Positions 24,450 through 33,334 of a DNA stretch of 64,000 bases are shown piece after piece (positions within the stretch are counted from its first letter, which is position 1; each line of letters begins with the position of its first letter). Source of the stretch: Halalkalicoccus tibetensis (GTDB lineage: Archaea; Halobacteriota; Halobacteria; Halobacteriales; Halalkalicoccaceae); NCBI RefSeq assembly GCF_037996645.1, contig NZ_JBBMXV010000004.1:1-64000 (forward strand), given 5' to 3'. Below the pieces are notes generated by a model that was not told the DNA's origin, made no database searches, and worked only from the letters and a program-made list of their open reading frames with translations. The position numbers and the translations under genes are program-made.

Positions 24450-26170
24450 CCACCACCTCCGGCGGCCGCGGCCCCCGCCTCGTCGGCCCCGGTATCGGTC
24501 TCGGGGTCCATCGCGTCGCGAATGCCGTCACCGAGCGCGTTGAACCCGGTGACCACCAGTACGATCAGTATCCCCGGGATCGTGGCGATATGCCACGACG
24601 ACGTTGAGACGTACGCACGGCCGTCGCTGACCATCCGTCCCCATTCGGGGGTCGGCGGGTTGATCCCCAGCCCGAGGAACGACAGCGAGGCCGTCAGGAT
24701 GATGACCCCGCCCAACAGCAGCGATGCGTAGATCATGATGTACGCCGAGATGTACGGCGCCATGTGCTTTCGCATCGTCATCGCGGGGGTCTGGCCGTAG
24801 CTCTTGGCGGCGTCGACCCACTCCTCCGCGGCGACTTGCAGAGAGGGCCCACGTATCGAACGCCAGAGTCCCGGCCAGTATATGATGGCGAATATCAGCG
24901 CCAACAACAGCCCGCCATCGTAGACGTCCGCGATCGGGTGGTTCGCCTCCTGGAAGATGACTGATAGCAACAACACCAGGAGGAACCCGGGAATCGAGAT
25001 GATGGTGTCGGTGGTGATGATGGTCAGCGTATCGACGAGTCCCTTGTAGTAAGCGGTCACCAGCGACATCGTCAGGGCGATTCCGGTCGCAAGCCCGATC
25101 GCCGTGATGGCGATCACGAGCGAGGTTCGGGCCCCGTAGACGAGGAAAGTAAAGAGGTCCTTCCCGTCCTGGTCGGTCCCGAACGGCGACCAGCGGTCGT
25201 AGTCGTCATAGCTCATCAGCCCGATCGTGCTCGACCCGCCGCGCGACTGGCTATCGAGGTTCGCGGTGCCGTGGGTCGTCGTCGCGACCGTGTCGCCGTC
25301 GAGATACTCGACCTCGTGGTCGTACGGCGTGTAGATGTTCGCCTCGGCCGTGACCGGGCCGAGCGCCGGCGCCCAGATCGCCATTACGACGAACATGAAC
25401 ACGACGATCAGCCCGAAGAGGCCCCAGTAGTTGGTCCGGAACCGGGCGAGGCTGTCGTCCGTCGGCGTCCAGTCGGCCTCGCGGTAGTGTTCGCGAAACA
25501 CCGTATACCCCTTCCACGCCCAGGCGAGGCAGACGAAGGCGTAGGTGTAGATGAGCGTGACGCGAAGTCCCCAGGCTACCGCCGGCGAGAGGCCGAGGAA
25601 GGGCCCCTCCCAGCCGCCTCCGGGCGTTCGATGGCCCTGGTTGGGTATCGTCTCGCGGCTGGTCAGGGTCTGTGTCGACGCGATGGACTCGAGAAGGCCC
25701 GTCAGCCGGCCGACGACGGCATCGAACGCCGCGCCGACCGGTCCCAGCGCGAACAGCCCGATGATCGCCGCCAGTGCGGCCGTCACGAGCAGCCGATCGA
25801 CGAGGACGGTTCGGTCGGCCTCCCTCGTCCCGGGGTCGAAACCGAGGCGATCGGACGGCGACCACGCGACGAACGACGTGAGTGCGGTGGCGATCCCCAA
25901 TAGGATCAAGAGCGTCGTGACGAGGAGGACCACCGTTCCAGCCATCGGACTGATCGTCTCCGCCACATTCCCCCCGATCCACCACGGGATCGCGACGAGA
26001 CCGTCGATGATAAACCGGAGTACCTCGCCGAACCGGATGACGCCGGCAACCACCCGGCCGAACTCGAGGGCGAGCAGGACGAACGCGACGGCTGCCCAGA
26101 CGGCGGCGGGACGCGGGTTCGCGGCGATGCGTTCGCGGAGCGTTCGGTCGTCGTACTCGTCGTGGCTCAT
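24446..26170 (-). CDS. dppC: Peptide-type ABC transporter permease (DppC/OppC)
   Basis: A 574-residue permease. It has a long N-terminal part with several extra hydrophobic segments (about residues 20-210) before the standard DppC core. The core includes FGTDQDGKDLFTFLVYGART, the typical BPD-transporter segment, and the EAA-like loop VDAAKSYGQTPAMTMRKHMAPY. FLGLGINPPTPEWGRMVSDG is a DppC hallmark near the C-terminus. The hydrophilic region around residue 290 lies outside the membrane. The extra N-terminal helices are unusual; most OppC proteins have about 300 residues. It overlaps dppB and dppD by four bases. Confidence 0.88.
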   Translation of the reverse strand: MSHDEYDDRTLRERIAANPRPAAVWAAVAFVLLALEFGRVVAGVIRFGEVLRFIIDGLVAIPWWIGGNVAETISPMAGTVVLLVTTLLILLGIATALTSFVAWSPSDRLGFDPGTREADRTVLVDRLLVTAALAAIIGLFALGPVGAAFDAVVGRLTGLLESIASTQTLTSRETIPNQGHRTPGGGWEGPFLGLSPAVAWGLRVTLIYTYAFVCLAWAWKGYTVFREHYREADWTPTDDSLARFRTNYWGLFGLIVVFMFVVMAIWAPALGPVTAEANIYTPYDHEVEYLDGDTVATTTHGTANLDSQSRGGSSTIGLMSYDDYDRWSPFGTDQDGKDLFTFLVYGARTSLVIAITAIGLATGIALTMSLVTAYYKGLVDTLTIITTDTIISIPGFLLVLLLSVIFQEANHPIADVYDGGLLLALIFAIIYWPGLWRSIRGPSLQVAAEEWVDAAKSYGQTPAMTMRKHMAPYISAYIMIYASLLLGGVIILTASLSFLGLGINPPTPEWGRMVSDGRAYVSTSSWHIATIPGILIVLVVTGFNALGDGIRDAMDPETDTGADEAGAAAAGGGG

Positions 26171-27237
26171 TGTTCATACCCCACGCGTGGGTCCAGGATG
26201 GTGTACAGGAGGTCCTGAAGGACGTTCAGCGAGATCGTGATCACCGCGAACACGAAGATCAGCGACCCCGCGAGCGGGAGGTCACCCTGAACGGCCGCCA
26301 GATAGAACAGCCGTCCGAGCCCGTTGATCGCGAAGACGACTTCGACGATGACCGACCCGCCGAGCAGCAACAGCGCCTCGTTCGTGATGATCGGCACCAG
26401 CGGGATCAGGGCGTTGCGAAAGACGTGCTTCCAGATGATCACGCGCCCCGAGAGCCCCTTGGCTTTGGCCGTCTCGACGTAGTTCGAGTTGATCGTCTCG
26501 AGGATGGCGGTCCGTCCGATCCGCAACTCGGTCGCCATCGACGCCGATCCCAACACCAGCGCCGCCGGGAGGATCACCTTGATCGCGACCGCAAGGGTTC
26601 CGGGATCGAAGAACAGACCGGTCGGGATCGCGATCATCCCGAGGCTCGTCCAGTCGGTCACCCCGACGAAATCGAGCGGCGGCGTCCCGAGAACGCTGCT
26701 GGTCGTGGGCCCGAACTCGTACCAGTCGAACCCGAGGAAGCCACCGCCCTGGGTCTGGCTGAGCAGCGCGATGATCATGATCCCCAGCCAGAAGTTCGGC
26801 ATCGCGAGCCAGACGATCCCCGAAAAGGAGGCGATGTAGTCGGACCAGCTGTTCGGGTTGAGGCCGGCATAGAAGCCGAGCGGGATACCGATGAAGATCG
26901 GCAGCAACACCGCCCAGAAGCCGAGCCAGATCGTTCGCGGGGCGAAGATATACACCAGATCGAGGACGTCCCGCCCGCTGTAGACCGCCCACGACTGGCC
27001 CAGGTCGAGCGTAAGCAATCCGGTGATGAAGTCGATGTACTGTCTCCAGAGCGGGTCGTTGAGTCCGAGGTTCTCCCGGATCTGTTCGGCCTGTGCGCCG
27101 CTGGCTTCCGGCCCGAGCAGCGACGCCACCGGATCGAGCGGCCCCATCCTGAGGATGACGAAGATCAGCGTCATCACGAGAAAGAGGACCGGTATCGCGA
27201 GCAGCGTTCGTTTGATGAAATATCGCCAGCGGCTCAT
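26167..27237 (-). CDS. dppB: Peptide-type ABC transporter permease (DppB/OppB)
   Basis: A 356-residue permease with the DppB pattern: an N-terminal helix (KRTLLAIPVLFLVMTLIFVIL), DPVASLLGPEAS followed by the periplasmic part QIRENLGLNDPLWRQYIDF, and the cytosolic EAA loop YVETAKAKGLSGRVIIWKHVF. Six helices are expected. The family-typical end DLLYTILDPRVGYE is present. It forms the transport channel with DppC. It is the second gene of the operon, 121 bases after the solute-binding protein. Confidence 0.92.
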   Translation of the reverse strand: MSRWRYFIKRTLLAIPVLFLVMTLIFVILRMGPLDPVASLLGPEASGAQAEQIRENLGLNDPLWRQYIDFITGLLTLDLGQSWAVYSGRDVLDLVYIFAPRTIWLGFWAVLLPIFIGIPLGFYAGLNPNSWSDYIASFSGIVWLAMPNFWLGIMIIALLSQTQGGGFLGFDWYEFGPTTSSVLGTPPLDFVGVTDWTSLGMIAIPTGLFFDPGTLAVAIKVILPAALVLGSASMATELRIGRTAILETINSNYVETAKAKGLSGRVIIWKHVFRNALIPLVPIITNEALLLLGGSVIVEVVFAINGLGRLFYLAAVQGDLPLAGSLIFVFAVITISLNVLQDLLYTILDPRVGYEQ

Positions 27238-27358
27238 GGTGCGTTACGTGTCTTTGCTGCCATATACGGGATAGTGTCGGCTCATGGTTCGGAGGGTCAT
27301 ATAGACCGCGATTTTCGGTCGATTCGGTCATGGGGCGCCCCGGACGAGGGCGGAGGTG

Positions 27359-29200
27359 CTACTCGTCGTCGAGTTCGGTCTGCCAGTCGAGGTAATAGCC
27401 GTCCGCCTCCTCGGGGATGAGTTCAGTGTTCGTGTTCTCCGGTTCGAACCCGAAGTGTCCGTAGGACGGGTCGACCCAGCTCCAGATCCATCCGAGGGTG
27501 TAGAACTCGAGGTCACCGTCCTCGCCGCGGTTCTGGAGGGTCCCGAATTCGGTCTCCTCGATCGAGAGGTCGATCGGCAGGTCGGCGACCTTATCGCGGG
27601 TCAGGCCGGCGAAGTCCTGGAACGCCTCATCGTCGTAGGTGGTGATCGTCATCTCGAAAGGGTCGTCGTCGCTGTAGCCGGCGTCCTCGAGGAGTTCCTG
27701 TGCCGCCTGTCGGTCGGTCTCGTTGGGGCTATAGGGCCACTCGTCGACGAAATCTTGATAGGCGTCCTCGCCGCCCGGCCACATGCCCGGCGGGGTGAAG
27801 GAGAACGCCGTCTCGCCGCGCTCCTTGAAGACGATCTCGATCAGCTCGTCGTGATCGGTGACGTACGCGATGGCCTGTCGAACCGGCCGCGGCACGTGGC
27901 GTGCGTTGAACGCGGCGTAGAACGTGCTCAGCTCGGCGACGCCGAGATAGTTGACGGTCTCGCCGTTCTCGAGGGGGCCGTATGTCCCCACCTCGCGGCC
28001 GGTGTCGTCGGCCTCGGCATCGACGTTCTCGGGCTCGTAGAACGGTGTCGGGATCTCAAAGAGGTCCGCGTTGCCCTCGTTTACGTACGTCCAGATCGCG
28101 TTGTCGTCCTCGATGATCTGCCAGTGAATCGATTCGAGCTCGGCCGGTTCGCCGTGGTAGTCGTCGAAGCGGGTGACGCGGGCCTCGGTGCCCGGTTCCC
28201 AGCCGTCGAGCTCGAAGGGACCGGTCCCCGCGGCCGTTCCGGTCGAGAACTCCTGTTGGTCGACCTCGCCATCGTACCCCTCGATATCGTCGACGAACCC
28301 CTCGGGCACGGCCGCGAAGGAGTCGTACGCGAGAATGTCGAGCGCTGCCGGATCGGGGTTGGCGAGCGTCACTTCGAGGGTACTGTCGTCGATCGCCTCG
28401 ACCGCGAGCGAGTCAGGGACGACGTTCGCCGCGCCGACGCCCTCATCCTCGTCGACCTCGTGTTCGATGCCGAGGAAGCCCGCCCCGATCGCGAAGTTCG
28501 CCCGTTGGCTGTCGGGCGACTCGACCAGTCGCCGCCACGCGTAAACGAAGTCGTCGGCGGTCAGCTCCTCGCCGTTGTGGAACTGGGCGTCGGTCAGCGT
28601 GAACGTGTAGGTCAACAGGTCGTCCGAAACGTCGACCCCCTCGACGAGCTGGTTCTCGAGCTCGGTCTCACCGTTGGGGTAGTGGACCAGGTTCTCGTAC
28701 ATCTGGTTGATGACGGCCCCCGATGCCGTGTCGGTGGACTGGATGGGGTCCAACGTCGTCATCTGGGAGTTGATCATCCGGAGCTCGTCGCTGCCCTCGA
28801 CCGTGGTATCGTTGTGCTGCTGGCGGTGTCCGCCGAGCGGACCGGTCTCAGCCACGTCGACCCGGTCGTACCACATCCGCTCCTCGAGGTTGTGAAACAG
28901 CGGCAGCAGGATCATGTCGTCGCGCACGGCCTCCTCTATCTCAACGTAGGCCTCGTTACGGATGTCTTCAGCGTCCTCATCGGGGTTCTCCTCGATCGTT
29001 TCCCAGGCGTTCTGGGCCTTCCGAGCGGGGTTCTCCTCGTCCCCATTGCCGCCGTTCCCGCCGTTCCCCCCGTCCCCGTCCTCGCCGTCGTCGCTGTCGA
29101 AACAGCCCGCCAGCGCGACCGCGGTCGCCGACCCGCCCGCAGCCTGTAGAAATCGCCGTCGGTTGATACGTTCGTCCGACGAACTGTCGTTTCGTACCAT
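27359..29200 (-). CDS. dppA: Peptide-type ABC transporter substrate-binding lipoprotein
   Basis: A protein of about 613 residues (ATG 29200) of the SBP_bac_5 family. The N-terminus RRRFLQAAGGSATAVALAGC is a Tat signal ending in a lipobox Cys, so it is anchored outside the cell membrane. It is followed by a glycine/asparagine-rich spacer. Family segments include PIQSTDTASGAVINQMYENL, TFTLTDAQFHNGEELTADDFVYAWRR, TGPFELDGWEPG and AIAYVTDHDELIEIV. It binds peptides or a similar ligand and hands it to DppBC. The TATA sequence at 29223-29234 supports this start; ATG 29221 is too close to the TATA box. First gene of the operon. Confidence 0.92.
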   Translation of the reverse strand: MVRNDSSSDERINRRRFLQAAGGSATAVALAGCFDSDDGEDGDGGNGGNGGNGDEENPARKAQNAWETIEENPDEDAEDIRNEAYVEIEEAVRDDMILLPLFHNLEERMWYDRVDVAETGPLGGHRQQHNDTTVEGSDELRMINSQMTTLDPIQSTDTASGAVINQMYENLVHYPNGETELENQLVEGVDVSDDLLTYTFTLTDAQFHNGEELTADDFVYAWRRLVESPDSQRANFAIGAGFLGIEHEVDEDEGVGAANVVPDSLAVEAIDDSTLEVTLANPDPAALDILAYDSFAAVPEGFVDDIEGYDGEVDQQEFSTGTAAGTGPFELDGWEPGTEARVTRFDDYHGEPAELESIHWQIIEDDNAIWTYVNEGNADLFEIPTPFYEPENVDAEADDTGREVGTYGPLENGETVNYLGVAELSTFYAAFNARHVPRPVRQAIAYVTDHDELIEIVFKERGETAFSFTPPGMWPGGEDAYQDFVDEWPYSPNETDRQAAQELLEDAGYSDDDPFEMTITTYDDEAFQDFAGLTRDKVADLPIDLSIEETEFGTLQNRGEDGDLEFYTLGWIWSWVDPSYGHFGFEPENTNTELIPEEADGYYLDWQTELDDE

Positions 29201-29547
29201 GATGTTCAGTCTGGACCACATTCATATATATGTATTGGTTTTTAGGCTCTCTAATACACCTCTTCTTCATGAAGCGGAGTTCATTTGACGACATATGGAA
29301 ATATATCCTGATATAAGTGGATGAATATACGATAAGTATCGACACGCGACCCACGTTTGAATCATAATTATAGATAATATATACTATTCCTCAGGCATTC
29401 ATCAACCGAAAAGCTAGACAAGGTACTGCCCGTCCGACCGATCGAGTACGGATAGGGACGTCGGCGGGTCGGCGAACCGGGCTGCCGGGGGAGGCCGACA
29501 CGAGTGTTCGCCCGCGAAGATCCCGTGAGGCCGATCCCGTGGCGCGA
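29201..29547. other. AT-rich intergenic region upstream of dppA
   Basis: No gene is seen. It is much richer in A/T than the surroundings, with several AT islands (29223-29260, 29290-29330 and 29365-29390). It holds the dppA promoter and the 3' flank of the DJ-1 gene. The several AT islands could mean more than one promoter or regulator site. Confidence 0.6.
29223..29234 (-). promoter_or_regulatory. TATA box of the peptide ABC operon
   Basis: CATATATATGTA is a palindromic TATA box 23-34 bases before the dppA ATG at 29200, consistent with leaderless transcription. Confidence 0.6.
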
Positions 29548-30237
29548 TCAGGCCGATCGCTCGATCCCGAGCTCCGAGAGCAGCGTCCGGGCGGCCTCGG
29601 CCGAGGACGCGGGGCCGCGAGCGGTGACGAGCTTTCCGTCGACGGTCACCGACGAGTCGGCGTCGAGTTCGGCGTCCCAGTTCCCGCCGACGGCGCGAAC
29701 CTCCTCTTCGACCCAGTAGGGCAGCTTCCGGCCGTCGGGCATGACGTCGTTCTCGCCGACGGTGTCCTCCTCCCATTCGTTGGGGAAGCCGGTGACGTCT
29801 CGCCCCTCGACGAGGAACGTCCCGTCGCTCGCGCGCGTGAAGGCGAGGATCCCGACGGCGTGACAGACCACGAGCGCTTTCCCGTCGCCCTCGACCGTTT
29901 CGGCGAGGATCCGGCGGGCGTCGCGGTCCTGATTGACGTCCCAGACGGTGCCGTGCCCGCCCGGATAGACCACGGCGTCGTAGTCCTCGGCATCGACGGC
30001 GGCCAGCGCCTCGGGGTCGTTCAGCCGCTCGTCGCTCTCGTGGACCTCCCGGACCCACTCGGCGGTCTCCTCGCCGACCATCTCGGGATCGAGCGAGGTC
30101 TCGTCGATCACGGGCGGCGCGCCGCTTGGCGTGGCGACGGTGATCTCGGCGCCGGCCTCCGAGAGCGTGGTCAGCGGCTCGATACACTCCTCTCCCCAGT
30201 AGCCCTCCTCGCTGACGACGAACAGTACGCGTGTCAT
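29548..30237 (-). CDS. DJ-1/PfpI-family protein (class I glutamine amidotransferase-like)
   Basis: A 229-residue DJ-1/PfpI-superfamily protein. LFVVSEEGYWGEECIEPL holds the conserved N-terminal Glu, DAVVYPGGHGTVWDV the oxyanion loop, and ALVVCHAVGIL the nucleophilic Cys at the elbow followed by His. Members act as glyoxalases, deglycases, proteases or chaperones; the CHA elbow resembles the Hsp31/glyoxalase III group. A role in detoxifying methylglyoxal made by the MgsA encoded at 19.6 kb is possible but not shown. ATG 30237 was chosen since the upstream frame is not coding. Confidence 0.85.
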   Translation of the reverse strand: MTRVLFVVSEEGYWGEECIEPLTTLSEAGAEITVATPSGAPPVIDETSLDPEMVGEETAEWVREVHESDERLNDPEALAAVDAEDYDAVVYPGGHGTVWDVNQDRDARRILAETVEGDGKALVVCHAVGILAFTRASDGTFLVEGRDVTGFPNEWEEDTVGENDVMPDGRKLPYWVEEEVRAVGGNWDAELDADSSVTVDGKLVTARGPASSAEAARTLLSELGIERSA

Positions 30238-30295
30238 GCAACGAGGTTGGCGATCGAACCCGATAAACGGCGCGCCGCCCCTCGGGCTTGCCGGC

Positions 30296-32068
30296 TCAGC
30301 GCCGGCTCGAGTGCCACGTCTGGCGGTCCCAGTCGCCGGCCGATTCCCCGGGGCCGGTGATGGTGTGGTGGTAGCCGACGATGGCGTCCTGCGAGACGAG
30401 GAAGTCGACCGGCCGCTCGGTCGCGAGCGTCGCGAAGACTCCCTCGAGAGCCTCCGTGCGGCCCTCGCCGCTTCGCGCGCTCCCATAGAGCCCCGCCAGG
30501 TCCGCCTCCGGGACGTAGCCCGTGAAGTTCATGTCGCCGTCCTCGAGCCAGTAGCGCGCGGTCGTCGTCGGCGCGTGGGGGTAGGCGTTCAGCCCGAGCC
30601 CGCAGAGCAGGTCCCAGGGCTCGGCGCTCGCGCTCTCCGTACGCGGGCCGGCGTTGTACTCGCCGGCGCTCCAGGGCGGCTCGCCCTCCCCGACCCAGCC
30701 GTTCTCGACGTATCCCTCGAACAGCGTCCCGAGCTCGACGGGCTGGCGGTCGATCGCGATCCCGAGGTGTTCGAGCTCGCGCTCGATGAACTCCGCGAGC
30801 GCCGTCGGGCGGTTCCCGTCGCTCGCGTGGACGAACGTCAGCTCGACCGGCTCGCCTTCGGGGCCGAGCAGCGTCGCGCCGTCGTAGCCGTAGTCCGTGC
30901 CGAGGGCATTCTCGAGGGCCATCGCAGCCTCCCGGTGGGAGTAGTTCTCCCCGATCCCGGGCGTCTCGAACTCCGCGTGCCACTCCGAGCCCGCCGGCTG
31001 GAAGGTGTGGATCGGCTCGCCGTAGCCCCCGAGTACGGACTCGGCGATCCGCTCCTTGCCGATCGCCATCGAGAGCGCGCGCCTGACCTCGACCTCCCGG
31101 AGCGGCTCCCAGCCGTTGGCCCGCTGGTTGAACGCGAGCGTCGTGACGTGGTCCTGGGGGACGCGGTAGAACTGTCGGTCGTCGTCGCCGGCGAACTGCT
31201 CGAACCGGGCGGGCGGGATCGTCGTCGTCGTCACGTTGCCGGCCCGCAGCGCCCCCAGCCGCGCGCGCTCGTCGTCGTAGACCCGGTACTCGTAGGTCTC
31301 GAAGTAGGGCGCCTCGGCCCACAGCTCCGAGTCCGCCCCGGCATCGCGCATGTAGTAGTCGTCGTTTCGCTCCGCGACGAACCGCCGGCCGGCCTCGCGG
31401 CTCTCGGCGCTGTAGGGCCCGAGGTTGCCCGTGTACTCCAGCCCGGCGATCGTTTCGTCGGCCTCTAAGCCCTCGCGGTCCTGCTCGGCGACGTAGGGCT
31501 CGATCAGCGTCCGCGGCAGACAGAAGCTCCGGCGGAGGGCGGGCGATTCGGGGAACTCGACGTTCGGCTCCTCGAGCTCGATCGCGAAGGTCCGGTCGTC
31601 GACGACCTCGAGGTCGGCGCCCTCCCAGTGGGGGGCCAGGCGCGACCCGGCCCAGTTGTCCGCCCCCTGGTGGATCCCCTGAACGTAGTAGACCCAGTCC
31701 TCGGCGGTCATCGGCCCGTAGGGATCGCTCCAGCGCACGCCGTCCCGCAGGGTGGCCTCGTAGCGCTCGCCGGCCTCGAGCTCGTCGAGGCTGAGCCAGT
31801 AAGGGAACCGCTCGCCGTCGTCGGTGATCGCGTACGGCCCGTCGAGGACGAGTTCCAGACGGGATCGCGAGGCGGCGTCGCTCACCCTGTGGGGGAGGAG
31901 GGTCCGTTCGGCCGTCGCGGTCCCGGTGACCCACCGCTCGTCGATCCGCGGAAGTTCGGCTTCGGTCTCGCCGACCTCGCCTCCGTTGGCGTCGCCACAG
32001 CCGGCCAGCGAGGTCATTCCGGCCGCCGCGAGCATGCGGATCGCCTCGCGGCGGGTCGGCTCCGACAT
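30296..32068 (-). CDS. Second peptide-type ABC substrate-binding lipoprotein
   Basis: A protein of about 590 residues of the SBP_bac_5 family. The N-terminus TRREAIRMLAAAGMTSLAGC is a Tat/lipobox signal. Segments such as LRDGVRWSDPYGPMTAEDWVYYVQGI, VPQDHVTTLAFNQRANGW, VRRALSMAIGKERIAESVLGG and EPVELTFVHASDGNRPTALAEFIERELEHLGI are typical. No permease or ATPase genes are adjacent, so it is either an orphan receptor for another importer (for example the dpp operon 1 kb away) or works independently. The long open frame to 32146 contains an implausible N-terminus; ATG 32068 was chosen. Confidence 0.87.
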   Translation of the reverse strand: MSEPTRREAIRMLAAAGMTSLAGCGDANGGEVGETEAELPRIDERWVTGTATAERTLLPHRVSDAASRSRLELVLDGPYAITDDGERFPYWLSLDELEAGERYEATLRDGVRWSDPYGPMTAEDWVYYVQGIHQGADNWAGSRLAPHWEGADLEVVDDRTFAIELEEPNVEFPESPALRRSFCLPRTLIEPYVAEQDREGLEADETIAGLEYTGNLGPYSAESREAGRRFVAERNDDYYMRDAGADSELWAEAPYFETYEYRVYDDERARLGALRAGNVTTTTIPPARFEQFAGDDDRQFYRVPQDHVTTLAFNQRANGWEPLREVEVRRALSMAIGKERIAESVLGGYGEPIHTFQPAGSEWHAEFETPGIGENYSHREAAMALENALGTDYGYDGATLLGPEGEPVELTFVHASDGNRPTALAEFIERELEHLGIAIDRQPVELGTLFEGYVENGWVGEGEPPWSAGEYNAGPRTESASAEPWDLLCGLGLNAYPHAPTTTARYWLEDGDMNFTGYVPEADLAGLYGSARSGEGRTEALEGVFATLATERPVDFLVSQDAIVGYHHTITGPGESAGDWDRQTWHSSRR

Positions 32069-32126
32069 ACCGTTCGCTTCGGCGCCCCGATTTACGTAGT
32101 TGTCGGCGCTTCGCCGCCTCACTCGA

Positions 32127-32696
32127 TCAGCCGTCGCCCCCCTCATCGACGATGACGACCTCGCCGTCGACGACGTCGACGTTGATCAGCGTCTTCACCG
32201 AGTACGGCGAGTCGTCGAGCTTGTTGCCGCCGCCGACCTTCTTGATCACCGCGACCACGTCCTCGACCTCCGCGCCGATGTCGCCCAGCGCCTCGGTGAT
32301 CGCCTTCAGCGTCCCGCCGGTCGAGAGCACGTCGTCGAGCACGAGCACGCGGTCGCCCTCCTCGACGTCGTTGATGTACATCTGGTTCTCCGAGTAGCCG
32401 GTTTCCTGGAAGAGCGCGACCTCGCCATCGAGGCCGTACTGGCGCTTTCGGATCACGACGAGGGGAATGTCGGTCATCAGCGAGACGGCCGTCGAGATGT
32501 GGATCCCCATCGCGGCGGGCGTGACGATCTTGTCGACGTCCTCCAGCTGGGCCTTGCGGATGATCTTGACGACGATCTCGCGAAGCAGGCTGGGTTCGAG
32601 CATCGGAACCCCGTCGCTGATCGGGTGGACGAAGTAGTGATACCCCTCCTTCTCGATGATCGGGGCCTCGAGCAACGACCGGCGAAGCTGATCCAT
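32127..32696 (-). CDS. hpt: Hypoxanthine/adenine-type purine phosphoribosyltransferase
   Basis: A 189-residue type I phosphoribosyltransferase for purine salvage. The PRPP-binding motif [13 protein letters not shown] (about residues 115-127), the N-terminal [14 protein letters not shown] and [24 protein letters not shown], followed by [10 protein letters not shown], match the archaeal HGPRTase-like group. It transfers ribose 5-phosphate from PRPP to a purine base (hypoxanthine, guanine or adenine). It is encoded just upstream (on the minus strand) of the SBP gene, 58 bases apart. Confidence 0.92.
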   Translation of the reverse strand: MDQLRRSLLEAPIIEKEGYHYFVHPISDGVPMLEPSLLREIVVKIIRKAQLEDVDKIVTPAAMGIHISTAVSLMTDIPLVVIRKRQYGLDGEVALFQETGYSENQMYINDVEEGDRVLVLDDVLSTGGTLKAITEALGDIGAEVEDVVAVIKKVGGGNKLDDSPYSVKTLINVDVVDGEVVIVDEGGDG

Positions 32697-32742
32697 GTCG
32701 TATCTACTCGATCCGCCAGTAAAACCTGCCGATCCTCCGCCC

Positions 32743-33129
32743 CTACTTCCACACGACCCCCTCGAACTGCCCCCTCATTACTACGACATCCTCCTCGTTC
32801 CGACAGACCGCCACCCCCGTCGCCTCGTAGCGGTCCTCGCGTTCCACGACCGACTCGGTCGTCCACTCGCAGCCGATGGTCTCGTCCGTGTAGACCGGCC
32901 TACGGAAGTCATACTCCATCGTCCGGGCGATGAACTCCAGATCCCCGCCGATCTTCGTGGGGATCGTCGCCGTCAGCAGCCCCTGGACGATCAGGCGCCC
33001 CTCCTCGTCGGGATCGGTGTGGATCGGCTGGGTGTCGCCCGAGAGCTCGCCGAAGCGTCGGACGTCCTCGTTGGTGAACGTCCGCTCGTGGGTGTACGTA
33101 GCCCCTTCCGCGGGTGGTTCGGCTGGCAT
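32743..33129 (-). CDS. MaoC-like hot-dog dehydratase
   Basis: A 128-residue hot-dog-fold protein of the MaoC/(R)-enoyl-CoA hydratase group. The hydratase motif is visible as [18 protein letters not shown], with the catalytic Asp and His, and [19 protein letters not shown] follows. The substrate is probably an acyl-CoA-like compound. It is single-domain, as in typical archaeal MaoC proteins. It lies 46 bases upstream of the purine phosphoribosyltransferase gene on the same strand. Confidence 0.85.
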   Translation of the reverse strand: MPAEPPAEGATYTHERTFTNEDVRRFGELSGDTQPIHTDPDEEGRLIVQGLLTATIPTKIGGDLEFIARTMEYDFRRPVYTDETIGCEWTTESVVEREDRYEATGVAVCRNEEDVVVMRGQFEGVVWK

Positions 33130-33175
33130 CGGACCGACTGTCGATTCGGTAGGGGATAAACTGTAGGGACGTGGT

Positions 33176-33334
33176 AGCGGTGGCGGTTGCCCGTGGTAGG
33201 CTGACCGCGAGTGAGCGCCAGCGAACGAGCGGTAGCGCCGAGCGACTGTAAGGAGCGAGGTGTGCTTTTGGTGCAGATTTTGCCGAGGGAGCGCACCTGC
33301 GGTGCGCGACCGCAGCGCAAAAGGTGCGTGCCTA
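33176..33334 (-). repeat. 3' structured element A (after the antiporter operon)
   Basis: This G/C-rich non-coding element follows the last antiporter gene. In plus-strand order it has GCGAGC-like repeats, the core GCTTTTGGTGCAGATTTTGC (33264-33283), a hairpin GCGCACC/GGTGCGC (33291-33307), and AAAAGGTGCGT leading into the stop triplet CTA of the minus-strand gene. The same order recurs at 53812-53936 (element B). Confidence 0.6.

Noticed and set aside
33176-33331. CRISPR-like repeat because of repeated GCGAGC words
   Set aside because: The words are not regularly spaced and no cas genes are present; the features fit a structured 3' element.
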